From contig CAZMNF010000004.1 in NCBI GenBank assembly GCA_964567595.1, positions 22,413-86,412 of the forward strand: 64,000 nt of DNA, read 5' to 3'. This document shows positions 24,507 through 32,842 of the stretch, one piece after another. A program made the translations under genes and the position numbers. The notes beneath the pieces are model-generated. The model had not been told where the DNA came from. It searched no databases and saw only the letters and a program-made list of their open reading frames with translations. The stretch's first letter is position 1, and the number at the start of each line of letters is the position of its first letter. The stretch comes from CAZMNF01 sp964567595. Lineage in GTDB: Bacteria; Bipolaricaulota; Bipolaricaulia; RBG-16-55-9.

Positions 24507-25712
24507 TCAGCGCCGCACGGCGAACAGCCGCTCCATGAGCTGGTGGCCATGCTCGATGAAGATGCCGGTGTCGCGCGCAGCCCGCTCGTGATAGCGCTCC
24601 GCTCCGGCGGCAAACGACGCATCCGAACGGTGCAGCACGAACGGCACGGGATCGGCCGTGTGGACGCGCGTCGTCAAGGACGTCGGATGATCGGGCAGCA
24701 CCAGGACAGCCGCGTCCTTGAAGTCCCCGAGGCCATCGACGATTGGCCCGACGATGCGGGCATCGAAATCCTGGATCGCCCGTAGCTTCTTGTCGAGGTC
24801 TCCCTCGTGGCTCACCTCGTCGGGCGCCTCCACATGGACGAGAACGAGGTCGTCGCCCTCGCGAAGCACCTCCAGCGCCCCGCCGGCCTTGGCCTCGTAG
24901 TTCGTGTCGATATACCCCGTCATACCGGGAACCTCGATAATGTCCAACCCCGCCAACGCGCCCAAGCCACGCACGATATCGACCGCCGAGATCACTGATC
25001 CCTCCAACTCGAATCGCTCGGGAATCGTCGGCAGCGACGGACTCGGGCCGGCCCCCCAGAGCCAAATCGCGTTGGCGTCGGTGCTGTGGTCGAGGTTGGC
25101 CAGGGCAGCCCGACCTCGATCCATCAGCTCGCGCAACGCTCGCGCGCCCTCGGCGTCGCTCGGCTGCGGCAGATGGGATTCGATCGGCTCGCCGGGAATG
25201 TCGTGAGGGCCGACGAAGGTCAAGTCCCTCATCAATTCGGCCCCATCGCGCCAGACGAGCAAGTGGCGGTACCCGACGCCTTGGTGGAGTTCGATCCCAT
25301 CGGTCTGCAGCTCCCGTTTGAGCGCCCGGACCAGCGGCTGGGCCTGTTGGTCGGTGAGGTGGCCGCCGCTGTGGTCAACCATGACGGTCTGGTCCTCGCG
25401 GTCATCGAGCGTCACCAGGTTGCAACGGATGGCGACGTCGTCGGGGCCGAGCTCGATCCCTTGGCTGGCAGCCTCGATGGGCGCCCGCCCCGTGAAGTAG
25501 ACGTCCGGATCGTAGCCGAGAATGCTCAGGTGGCCGATGTCGCTTCCCGAGGTGAAGCCACCGGGAATGGTCCGAACCATCCCCATCAGGCTCGCATGTT
25601 GGGCGAGCGCATCCATGCGCGGCGTTTCGGCGACCTCCAAGGGCGTCCGCCCGTTGAGCGCTTCAACGGGATCGTCGGCGATGCCGTCGCCGACCAGGAT
25701 GACGTACTTCAT
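24507..25712 (-). CDS. Archaeal-type phosphoglycerate mutase family protein, possible homoserine kinase
   Basis: 401-residue protein of the alkaline-phosphatase superfamily, most like cofactor-independent phosphoglycerate mutase of archaeal type (ApgM). Metal-site and catalytic segments are 'VILVGDGIADDP', 'GGFTSGSDIGHLSILGYDP' (Ser nucleophile region), 'VHVEAPDEVSHEGD' and 'VLPDHPTS'. Homologues of this family were annotated as phosphoglycerate mutases and, in some genomes, proposed as substitutes for homoserine kinase. Here it overlaps thrC by four bases, and no ThrB-type kinase is present in either threonine operon, so the second role is the more likely one. This is inference. Confidence 0.85.
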   Translation of the reverse strand: MKYVILVGDGIADDPVEALNGRTPLEVAETPRMDALAQHASLMGMVRTIPGGFTSGSDIGHLSILGYDPDVYFTGRAPIEAASQGIELGPDDVAIRCNLVTLDDREDQTVMVDHSGGHLTDQQAQPLVRALKRELQTDGIELHQGVGYRHLLVWRDGAELMRDLTFVGPHDIPGEPIESHLPQPSDAEGARALRELMDRGRAALANLDHSTDANAIWLWGAGPSPSLPTIPERFELEGSVISAVDIVRGLGALAGLDIIEVPGMTGYIDTNYEAKAGGALEVLREGDDLVLVHVEAPDEVSHEGDLDKKLRAIQDFDARIVGPIVDGLGDFKDAAVLVLPDHPTSLTTRVHTADPVPFVLHRSDASFAAGAERYHERAARDTGIFIEHGHQLMERLFAVRR

Positions 25713-26767
25713 AAGTCCATCGCCTCCACGAGCGCGTCCTGGTCCGCCTCGACGCGCTTCGGCTTGACCGACGCCGTCTCGATTGCGCGATCGGGATCCT
25801 TCAGGCCGTGGCCCGTCAGCGTGCACACGACCGTCGAGCCGTCCTTGAAGTAGCCGTCCGAAGCCAACTTAAAGACGCCCGCCACACTGGCAGCCGAGGC
25901 CGGTTCGCAGAAGACGCCTTCCTTGGCGGCCAGCAGGCCATACGCCTCGACGATCTCCTCGTCGGTGACGATCCCGATTCGGCCGTGGGATTCGTCCTTG
26001 GCGGCCACGGCGTTGCGCCAGCTGGCTGGGTTCCCGATCTTGATCGCCGTCGCGACGGTGTCGGGATGCGCCACCGCATGGCCGTGCGCGATGGGCGCCG
26101 CGCCCTGGGCCTGGAAGCCGAGCATGCTAGGAACGCAGTCGATGACGCCGGCGTCGTGATAGTCGCGATAGCCCTTCCAATACGCCGTGATGTTGCCCGC
26201 ATTGCCCACGGGCATCGCGTGGAAGTCGGGCATCCGGCCGAGCGCGTCGCAGATCTCGAACGCCGCCGTCTTCTGGCCCTCGATCCGATACGGGTTGACC
26301 GAGTTGACCAGCGTCACGGGATGCCGCTCGGCGATCTCGCGAACCGCCTTCAGGGCATCATCGAACAGTCCCGTGATCTGCAGGACGCGCGCGCCGTGCA
26401 TCGTCGACTGGGCCAGCTTGCCGAGCGCGATGTTCCCCTCGGGCACGACGACGAAGCAGTCCAGGCCGGCGCGGGCCGCATAGGCCGCGGCCGACGCAGC
26501 CGTGTTGCCCGTTGAGGCACAAATGACGGCCTGCGCCCCCTCGTCGACAGCCCGCGAGACCGCCACCGTCATGCCGCGATCTTTGAATGAGCACGTCGGG
26601 TTGAGCCCCTCAAACTTGACGTAGAGGGTCACATTGACCGCGAGCCGGGCTTCCAGGGACGCCGCTCGGACAAGCGGGGTGTTGCCCTCCGAGAGCGTCA
26701 CAATGGATTGATCATCCAGTGCCGGCAAGTGATCGCGATAGCGTTCAATGACGCCGACTTCGTTCAT
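25709..26767 (-). CDS. thrC: Threonine synthase
   Basis: PLP enzyme of 352 residues converting O-phosphohomoserine to threonine. The PLP lysine is in 'GLNPTCSFKDRGMTVAVSRA' (about residue 61), followed by 'CASTGNTAASAAAYAARAG' and the glycine loop 'PVGNAGNITAYWKGY' that holds the PLP phosphate. The length matches the short bacterial/archaeal class. The protein ends with 'ALVEAMDL', where the TGA overlaps the ATG of the ApgM-like gene. It is divergent from asd, with the promoter region of about 160 bases between them. Confidence 0.95.
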   Translation of the reverse strand: MNEVGVIERYRDHLPALDDQSIVTLSEGNTPLVRAASLEARLAVNVTLYVKFEGLNPTCSFKDRGMTVAVSRAVDEGAQAVICASTGNTAASAAAYAARAGLDCFVVVPEGNIALGKLAQSTMHGARVLQITGLFDDALKAVREIAERHPVTLVNSVNPYRIEGQKTAAFEICDALGRMPDFHAMPVGNAGNITAYWKGYRDYHDAGVIDCVPSMLGFQAQGAAPIAHGHAVAHPDTVATAIKIGNPASWRNAVAAKDESHGRIGIVTDEEIVEAYGLLAAKEGVFCEPASAASVAGVFKLASDGYFKDGSTVVCTLTGHGLKDPDRAIETASVKPKRVEADQDALVEAMDL

Positions 26768-26863
26768 GGCAATCCCTTCTCAGATCGTTCCCTTTGGCTC
26801 ATTCTGGATGGACACCATCGTGCCCGGGCCCGGGTCAAATGCGCTATGGAGATCCTGCGGGAT

Positions 26864-26892
26864 TTGACACCCGCCCGAGGCGCTCGTATATG
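26864..26892 (+). promoter_or_regulatory. Promoter of the asd-lysC-hom operon
   Basis: TTGACA (26864-26869), a 17-base spacer and TATATG (26887-26892), 38 bases before the asd start. Upstream, between this promoter and thrC, lies the palindrome CCCGGGCCCGGG at about 26823-26834, which could be a shared operator. Confidence 0.75.
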
Positions 26893-26930
26893 TTTACCTT
26901 ACGCTTTGCTTGAGAGGCAACCGAATCATC

Positions 26931-27992
26931 ATGACGCAACGAGTTGAAGTTGGCATTCTTGGCGCAACGGGAACCGTGGGGCAGCGCTTCGTCCAGCTGC
27001 TGGACGGCCACCCATGGTTTGAGATCAGCGCTCTGGCCGCCTCCGAGCGCTCGGCCGGGCAGCGCTACGCCGACGCCTGTGCCTGGAAGTTGCCGACGCC
27101 CATGCCGGAGGGCGCTCGAGACCTCGTCGTCTCGGAGCCGACGCCCGACGCCATCGACGCCCCCGTCGTCTTCTCGGGGCTGACGAGCGATGCGGCGACG
27201 TCCGTCGAGCCGGCTTTCGCGGAGGCGAGCCATGCCGTCATCAGCAACGCCAGCTCCTTCCGCATGGCGCCCGATGTGCCGCTGTTGATCCCGGAAATCA
27301 ACGCCGATCACGTTGACCTGATCGAGACGCAACGCCGGACCCGCGGCTGGCCCGGTTTCATCGTGACGAACCCGAACTGTTCCACGATCGCGCTCTGCCT
27401 CGCGCTAGCGCCCTTGGAGGATCAGTTCGGCATCGAGCAGGTCGTGGCAACGACCCTGCAAGCCATCTCCGGCGCCGGATATCCGGGCCTGCCCTCGCTC
27501 GACATTATGGGAAACGTTCTCCCGAACATTCCGAAAGAAGAGACAAAGATGGAGAGCGAGACCCGCAAAATTTTCGGCCAGCTCGCGGGAGATCAATTGG
27601 AAGCACACGAGATGGCCTTGAGCGTCACCACAACCCGCGTTCCCGTCGTCGAGGGTCACACGGAGAGCGCCTCGATCGGGATGGCAGAACAGCCCGCCAT
27701 GGAGGACGTCCGGTCCGCGCTCCATGCGTACCGATCGTTGCCGCAGAAGCAGGACTTGCCGAGTGCCCCGTGTCGACCTGTCGTTGTCACGGACGATCCC
27801 GATCGCCCACAGCCCCGCTTGGACAACGACCTCGAAGCCGGGATGGCGACCGTGGTCGGGCGACTTCGGCCCTGCCCGGTGCTCGGGGTCAAGCTGGTGC
27901 TGCTGGGCCACAACACCCTGCGCGGCGCCGCCGGCGCGTCGGTGCTCAACGCCGAACTGCTGCACGCGCAAGGAGTTCTGCCTCCCTCATGA
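26931..27992 (+). CDS. asd: Aspartate-semialdehyde dehydrogenase (archaeal/fungal-type)
   Basis: NADP-dependent enzyme of 353 residues reducing aspartyl phosphate to the semialdehyde, the branch point to Lys, Met and Thr. The N-terminus 'VGILGATGTVGQRFVQLLDGHPWFEI' and 'LAASERSAGQRY' match the archaeal/yeast subtype rather than the E. coli one. The catalytic cysteine is in 'VTNPNCSTIALCLAL', and 'TTLQAISGAGYPG' is conserved. The ATG follows GAGAGG. Its stop overlaps the lysC start by four bases. Confidence 0.95.
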   Translation: MTQRVEVGILGATGTVGQRFVQLLDGHPWFEISALAASERSAGQRYADACAWKLPTPMPEGARDLVVSEPTPDAIDAPVVFSGLTSDAATSVEPAFAEASHAVISNASSFRMAPDVPLLIPEINADHVDLIETQRRTRGWPGFIVTNPNCSTIALCLALAPLEDQFGIEQVVATTLQAISGAGYPGLPSLDIMGNVLPNIPKEETKMESETRKIFGQLAGDQLEAHEMALSVTTTRVPVVEGHTESASIGMAEQPAMEDVRSALHAYRSLPQKQDLPSAPCRPVVVTDDPDRPQPRLDNDLEAGMATVVGRLRPCPVLGVKLVLLGHNTLRGAAGASVLNAELLHAQGVLPPS

Positions 27993-29389
27993 TCGTCATG
28001 AAGTTCGGCGGCACCTCCGTCGGCGGGGCGGCCGCCATGGAGGCCGCCATGCGGGCCGTCGAGTCCCGTCGGGATCGCCAGCCGGTCGTCGTGGCATCGG
28101 CGATGCGCGGCGTGACGGACGCGCTCAGCGCTTGCGCCGACGCCGCCCAGCGTGGGGACGAGAGCGGCGCCGTCGGCCATTTGGACAAGCTCGCCGAGCG
28201 CCACCGGACCGCCGCCCGCCAGCTGCTCGACGACGGCGAGGCGCTGACGGAGCTCCAATCGTGGCTGGCATCCCAGTTCGAAGAGATGCGGACGCTCCTG
28301 AAAGGGTTGGCCATCCTGGGCGAACTCACGCCCCGCTCGCTCGACGCGCTGCTGGCCTACGGCGAACGCCTCTCGACGCGGATCCTCCAGGCAGCCATGA
28401 CCGAGCGCGGGCTGGCGGCCCGGTGGATCGACGCCCGCGAGGTCGTCGTGACCGATCGCCACTTCGGACAGGCAACGCCGCTCGTGGCCGAGAGCCGCGA
28501 GCGGGCTGAGCGGCTGCGAGCGGCGGCAGAGGCGGGACAGATTCCCGTGACTCAGGGCTTTGTTGGCGCCACAACCGACGGAACGACCGCGACGCTCGGG
28601 CGCGGCGGCTCCGACTACTCCGCCGCGCTTTTGGCCCAGGTGTGCGACGCTGACGAGATCGAGATCTGGACGGACGTCAAGGGGGTCATGACGGCCGATC
28701 CCAGCGTCGTGCCGGAGGCCCATCCCGTGCCGGAGCTGTCCTATGCCGAGGCCGCCGAGCTGGCCTACTTCGGCGCCAAGGTGCTCCATCCGCTGACGGT
28801 CGCCCCGGCCGTGGAAGCGAACATTCCGCTCGCCATTCTGAACACCTTCGAGCCGGAATCCCCGGGCACGCGCGTCGTTCGTGACGCCCGTTACGACGAT
28901 CACGCCGTGAAAGCGATCACGGCGATCCACGGGCTCAGCCTGGTGACCATCGCCGGTCGCGGCATGCTCGGCATCCCGGGCGTGGCGGCACGCGTCTTCT
29001 CCGCGGTGGCTGAGGAGGGGATCAACGTGCTGATGATCTCGCAAGCGTCGTCGGAGCAGAGCATCTGTTTCTTGGTCGACTCGACCGACGCCGACCGCGC
29101 CATCGAAGCCCTCCAATCGGCGTTTGAGCGCGAGCGCCATCGCCACACAGTCGATCGCATCGACGCCCAGGCCGAGGTGGCGATCCTGGCGGTCGTCGGC
29201 GCCGGCATGAAGGGAACGCCGGGCATCGCCGGGAAGCTCTTCGGGGCGCTCGGCGCCCATGGCATTAACGTCGTCTCCATCGCTCAAGGGTCGTCGGAGT
29301 ACAACCTCTCGGTCGTCGTCGCCGAGGGCGACGCGGACGGCGCGATGCGCCAGATCCACCGCGAGTTCAACTTGGGGGAGGGGAAATGA
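27989..29389 (+). CDS. lysC: Aspartate kinase
   Basis: First enzyme of the aspartate family, 466 residues, phosphorylating aspartate. The kinase domain starts with 'MIVMKFGGTSVGG' and carries 'TLGRGGSDYSAALLA' and 'EIWTDVKGVMTADP'. Two C-terminal ACT domains are visible ('GRGMLGIPGVAARVFSAVAEEGINVLMISQASSE' in part, and 'GAGMKGTPGIAGKLFGALGAHGINV'), the layout of feedback-inhibited ThrA/LysC-type kinases. It overlaps asd upstream and hom downstream by four bases each, which means tight co-translation. Confidence 0.95.
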   Translation: MIVMKFGGTSVGGAAAMEAAMRAVESRRDRQPVVVASAMRGVTDALSACADAAQRGDESGAVGHLDKLAERHRTAARQLLDDGEALTELQSWLASQFEEMRTLLKGLAILGELTPRSLDALLAYGERLSTRILQAAMTERGLAARWIDAREVVVTDRHFGQATPLVAESRERAERLRAAAEAGQIPVTQGFVGATTDGTTATLGRGGSDYSAALLAQVCDADEIEIWTDVKGVMTADPSVVPEAHPVPELSYAEAAELAYFGAKVLHPLTVAPAVEANIPLAILNTFEPESPGTRVVRDARYDDHAVKAITAIHGLSLVTIAGRGMLGIPGVAARVFSAVAEEGINVLMISQASSEQSICFLVDSTDADRAIEALQSAFERERHRHTVDRIDAQAEVAILAVVGAGMKGTPGIAGKLFGALGAHGINVVSIAQGSSEYNLSVVVAEGDADGAMRQIHREFNLGEGK

Positions 29390-30477
29390 CGCAAGCGATC
29401 TCCGTCGTGCTGTTGGGAGCCGGTGGCGTCGGTCGGGCGCTCCTGCGCCAGGTGATGGAGACCCGCCAGCGCCACGCCGAGCGACTGGGCCTGCGATTCG
29501 ACGTCGCCGCCGTCACCGATCGGGACGGCGTCGCGATGGCGGACTCCGGCCTGACGGACGACGATTTGACGGAACTGATCAACGCCAAGGCCCAGGGAAC
29601 GTGCCTCAAGGATCAGCCAAACGGGCAGGCCTGGGACGGCGAGGCCGGCCTGTTGGATGAGGTCGCCGCGCCGGCGATTCTGGTTGACGCCTCGGCCACG
29701 GATGCCACGGTCCCGCTGTTGTTGCAGGCCCGCCGGCGCCATTGGGGGCTCGTCCTGGCCAACAAGATCCCGCTTGCAGGCCCCTGGGAGACGTTCCAGG
29801 AGCTTGCGTCCAGTCCGCGGACGCGCTTTGAGACAACGGTCGCTGCGGCATTGCCCGTGCTGTCGACGCTGCAGACGTATCTGCTCGACACGGGCGATCG
29901 CGTCACGCGCGCGCGCGGCTGCGTCTCCGGCACGCTCAACATCGTCTGTCGGCGTCTCGAAGCGGGCGAGACGCTGAGCGAGATCGTCACCGACGCGCGC
30001 GACCACGGCCACACCGAACCCGATCCCCGCGAGGACCTGGCCGGGCGAGATGCCGCGCGCAAGGCCCTCATCCTCGCCCGCCTCATGGGCCACCGCCGGG
30101 ACTTCGAGGACGTGGAGGTCGAGCCGCTCTATCCCAGCGAGATGGACGAGCTGGACGTGGACGACTTCATGGCCCACCTGACGGAAATGGACGTTCCGTA
30201 CCGCGAGCTATCGAAGGAAGCACGGGCGGCCGGCCGCTCGTTGCGCTACGTCATCGAGGTCACGCCCGAGACCTGTCGCGCCCGTCTGGAACAGCTGGAG
30301 CCCCACGACGAGCTCGTCCGCCCCGGCGCCTCCGACAGCGTCGTGGCATTGACGAGCGAGCGCTACCGCGACGACCCGCTCATCGTGCGCGGCATGGGCT
30401 CGGGGCCCGACCTGACGGCCTCGGGCGTGTTGGCCGATCTGTTGACGCTGGCCCCCCGGATGGCCGAGACGGCCTAG
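29386..30477 (+). CDS. hom: Homoserine dehydrogenase
   Basis: NAD(P)-dependent reduction of aspartate semialdehyde to homoserine; 363 residues. The Rossmann start is 'VVLLGAGGVGRALLRQVM', and the catalytic region has 'ANKIPLAGPW', 'ETTVAAALPVLSTLQTYL', 'GCVSGTLNIVCRRL' and 'EPDPREDLAGRDAARKALILARLMG'. There is no C-terminal ACT domain, so it resembles the homoserine dehydrogenase half of ThrA and plant/yeast enzymes. It is the last gene of the asd-lysC-hom operon and converges on the P-II gene. Confidence 0.94.
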   Translation: MTQAISVVLLGAGGVGRALLRQVMETRQRHAERLGLRFDVAAVTDRDGVAMADSGLTDDDLTELINAKAQGTCLKDQPNGQAWDGEAGLLDEVAAPAILVDASATDATVPLLLQARRRHWGLVLANKIPLAGPWETFQELASSPRTRFETTVAAALPVLSTLQTYLLDTGDRVTRARGCVSGTLNIVCRRLEAGETLSEIVTDARDHGHTEPDPREDLAGRDAARKALILARLMGHRRDFEDVEVEPLYPSEMDELDVDDFMAHLTEMDVPYRELSKEARAAGRSLRYVIEVTPETCRARLEQLEPHDELVRPGASDSVVALTSERYRDDPLIVRGMGSGPDLTASGVLADLLTLAPRMAETA

Positions 30478-30502
30478 ATGGCCCAGACAGGGGCGATTGT
30501 GG

Positions 30503-30856
30503 CTATTCGGGGACCGGCGTCACGGCCGCTTCGTCCTCCTCACCCGTCCGGATCCGGTGGACGCTTTCGACGGGCAGCACGAAGATCTTGCCGTCGCCGA
30601 CCTCGCCCGTTCGGGCTGCGCTCTGAATGGCCGCCACGGTGCGGTCGACGAACGACTCGGAGACGCCGATCTCGAACCGCACTTTCTCCTGCAGCACCAT
30701 TTTCGCGGATGTGCCGCGATAGGTGCGCACGAACTCCAACTCGCCGCCGTGTCCCTGGATGCGGCTCATGCTCAGCCCGCGAACGTCGGCGTCGAACAGC
30801 GCGGTCAGGACCGCGTTGACCCGGTCCGGCCGCACGATGGCCACGATCAGCTTCAC
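30503..30856 (-). CDS. P-II nitrogen regulatory protein with altered T-loop
   Basis: 117-residue trimeric signal protein that senses 2-oxoglutarate and ATP/ADP and binds AmtB. The frame 'VKLIVAIVRPDRVNAVLTAL', the B-loop 'ARTGEVGDGKIFVLPVE' and the C-loop 'HRIRTGEEDEAAV' are canonical. In the T-loop the usual YRGAEY reads YRGTSA, so the tyrosine at position 51 that GlnD uridylylates is an alanine. The GTG start follows GGAGGAGGG inside the end of amtB, one base after its stop, so the two are an operon of the amtB-glnK kind. Confidence 0.93.
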   Translation of the reverse strand: MKLIVAIVRPDRVNAVLTALFDADVRGLSMSRIQGHGGELEFVRTYRGTSAKMVLQEKVRFEIGVSESFVDRTVAAIQSAARTGEVGDGKIFVLPVESVHRIRTGEEDEAAVTPVPE

Positions 30857-30857
30857 G

Positions 30858-32240
30858 CTATCCCTCCTCCGCGGCAACCGATTCCGAGGCCTGCGTCGAG
30901 CGCGTCAGGTCGCCGCCGGTCAACAGCACGGCGCCTTCGCCGGTGTTGTAGGCGTCCTCGCCATGGAGACCCACGTCCAGGCCATATCCTTCGATCGTCT
31001 CGTCGGCCCGTAGCGGGACGACGGCCCCAATGGCTTTGAGCAACCCGAACGAGACGAGGCCACTGTAGGCGATCGCCGCCAGCGACGCGATCGCCTGGAT
31101 CCCCAACTGGGCGACGTTGCCCTCGATGAGGCCCGACGAGCCGCCCCACGCGGCACTGGCAAAGACGCCCGTCAACAGCGCCCCGCTCAGGCCGCCCAGG
31201 CCGTGCGCGCCGACCACATCCAGCGAGTCGTCGAGGGCCGTCCGCGTCCGCCACTGGACGAACAGATACGAGGGCACCGCCGCCAGCGCCCCGAGTGCCA
31301 GTGCCCCGACGGGCGAGACGAAGCCGGCCGCCGGCGTGATCGCGACGAGGCCGACGACGATGGCCGTTGCCGCTCCGACGGCGGTGATGCGCCGGGTGCC
31401 GGCGCGATCGAGCGCCATCCAGACGAGCATCGTCGCCATCGGCGCCAGCATCGTGTTGACGAACGCCAGCGCCGCGGATGCGTCCGACGCCAGCGCGCTG
31501 CCGCCGTTGAAGCCGAACCAGCCGAACCAGAGCAGCGCCGCGCCGAGGACGACGAACGGGACGTTGTGAGGCAGAATCGCTTGGCGACTGTAGTCGTTGC
31601 GGGTGCCGACCGCCATCGCAGCGACGAGCGCCGCAACTCCCGCATTGATGTGGACGACCGTGCCGCCGGCGAAGTCGAGTGCGCCCAGATCGCCGAGCCA
31701 GCCGCCGCCCCAGACCCAGTGGGCAATGGGCGCGTAGACGACGAGCGACCAGAGCGCGATGAAGGCGAGGTACGGCCCGAAGCGCATCCGTTCCACAACC
31801 GCGCCCGATATCAGCGCGGCGGTGATGATGGCGAACGTCCCTTGGAATCCCATGAACAACACGTCGGGGAACGCGCCCCCCTGGCCCGTGCTCAACCCGA
31901 CGCCCGACACGAGCAGATGATTCAGGCCGCCAATCCAGGCCTGCCACGCTCCGCCGTCCGCAAATGCCAAGCTGTACCCAACGAGTGTCCAGGCGGCGCC
32001 GACCACGGCGATCGCCCCTAGGCTCATCATGATCGTGTTGAGCGCATTTTTTGCGCGGACGAGGCCGCTGTAGAAAAACGCCAATCCCGGCGTCATGAGC
32101 AGCACCAACGCTGTGGCCACGAGCATCCAGGCCGTGTCGCCCGAGGAGACATTGTCCGCTTGGGCGCCCCAAGCAGAAGCAGCCGGTCCCATCGCCATGA
32201 CTCCCGACGTGAACGCCATCTGAAATGGACGTATGATCAT
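30858..32240 (-). CDS. amtB: Ammonium transporter
   Basis: Trimeric ammonium channel of 460 residues with about eleven transmembrane helices after a short exported N-terminus. Conserved pieces include 'DTAWMLVATALVLLMTPGLAFFYSG', the gate 'FQGTFAIITAALISGAVVERMRF', the first pore histidine in 'GGTVVHINAGVAALVAA' and the second in 'DVVGAHGLGGLSGALLTG'. The C-terminal tail with 'ETIEGYGLDVGLHGEDAY' is the P-II-contacting segment. GAGGTGAT precedes the ATG. The downstream P-II gene confirms the role in nitrogen control. Confidence 0.96.
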   Translation of the reverse strand: MIIRPFQMAFTSGVMAMGPAASAWGAQADNVSSGDTAWMLVATALVLLMTPGLAFFYSGLVRAKNALNTIMMSLGAIAVVGAAWTLVGYSLAFADGGAWQAWIGGLNHLLVSGVGLSTGQGGAFPDVLFMGFQGTFAIITAALISGAVVERMRFGPYLAFIALWSLVVYAPIAHWVWGGGWLGDLGALDFAGGTVVHINAGVAALVAAMAVGTRNDYSRQAILPHNVPFVVLGAALLWFGWFGFNGGSALASDASAALAFVNTMLAPMATMLVWMALDRAGTRRITAVGAATAIVVGLVAITPAAGFVSPVGALALGALAAVPSYLFVQWRTRTALDDSLDVVGAHGLGGLSGALLTGVFASAAWGGSSGLIEGNVAQLGIQAIASLAAIAYSGLVSFGLLKAIGAVVPLRADETIEGYGLDVGLHGEDAYNTGEGAVLLTGGDLTRSTQASESVAAEEG

Positions 32241-32272
32241 GAGATTATCACCTCATATGGAGGATGGCCACG

Positions 32273-32320
32273 TTTATATCATTGAACATGGAGAGCGTCA
32301 ATATGAACGTCCTTGACGTT
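32273..32320 (-). promoter_or_regulatory. amtB promoter with upstream palindrome
   Basis: On the minus strand: TTGACG (32301-32296), a 17-base spacer and TATAAA (32278-32273), 33 bases before the amtB start. Just upstream, at 32306-32320, is the perfect inverted repeat AACGTC-CTT-GACGTT, five bases from the -35 box. That position suits an activator or repressor that responds to nitrogen. The stretch is clearly AT-richer than its surroundings. Confidence 0.65.
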
Positions 32321-32466
32321 GACATATGATCAATTCATGGCCATTCTCAATGTGTAAACAACCGCTCTTTGGGTTCATAACTGGAAATGGGAACCTTCCG
32401 ATCGGTATCCCCGTCCACGGATCAGCCCCTTGCGCCGCAGCGGGCGGGACGGTTCAATGGAGCCGT

Positions 32467-32835
32467 ATGGATCGACTCTTCTTCGCCCTCGGCGCCCTGT
32501 TGGCGGGGATCGGCGTCGCTGCCGGGGCATTCGGCGCGCACGGCCTCCGCGACCGACTCTCGGCCGAGATGCTCGCCATCTTTGAGACCGGCGTCCGCTA
32601 CCACTTGATTCACGCGTTGGCGTTGCTCGTCACCGCGTGGGCCTCGACCCGCTGGTCCGAAGGCCTCATCACCGGCGCCGGCTGGCTCTTCGTCGTCGGG
32701 ATCGTCGTCTTTTCCGGAAGTCTGTATCTGCTCAGCCTCACCGGGACCCGTTGGCTCGGCGCAATCACGCCGATCGGCGGCGTGGCGTTCCTCGTCGGCT
32801 GGGCGCTTTTGGCCTGGGCGGCGCTGCGAGGCTGA
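32467..32835 (+). CDS. DUF423 family membrane protein
   Basis: 122 residues with four hydrophobic helices. The family signature is near the start, 'ALLAGIGVAAGAFGAHGLRDRLSAEML', followed by 'FETGVRYHLIHALALL' and 'GSLYLLSLTGTRWLGAITPIGGVAFLVGW', all typical of DUF423 (YwdK/YgdD-like). The function is unknown. It is followed after seven bases by the hydroxyacid dehydrogenase gene, so they are probably co-transcribed. Confidence 0.92.
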   Translation: MDRLFFALGALLAGIGVAAGAFGAHGLRDRLSAEMLAIFETGVRYHLIHALALLVTAWASTRWSEGLITGAGWLFVVGIVVFSGSLYLLSLTGTRWLGAITPIGGVAFLVGWALLAWAALRG

Positions 32836-32842
32836 GGCGGCC

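Noticed and set aside
27656..29359. A 567-codon open frame on the minus strand across asd and lysC
   Set aside because: It is antisense to two clear, conserved enzymes; the translation is Arg- and His-rich with no domain, as expected from high-GC codon bias. Similar long antisense frames over argS, tilS, rseP and the thiolase were rejected for the same reason.
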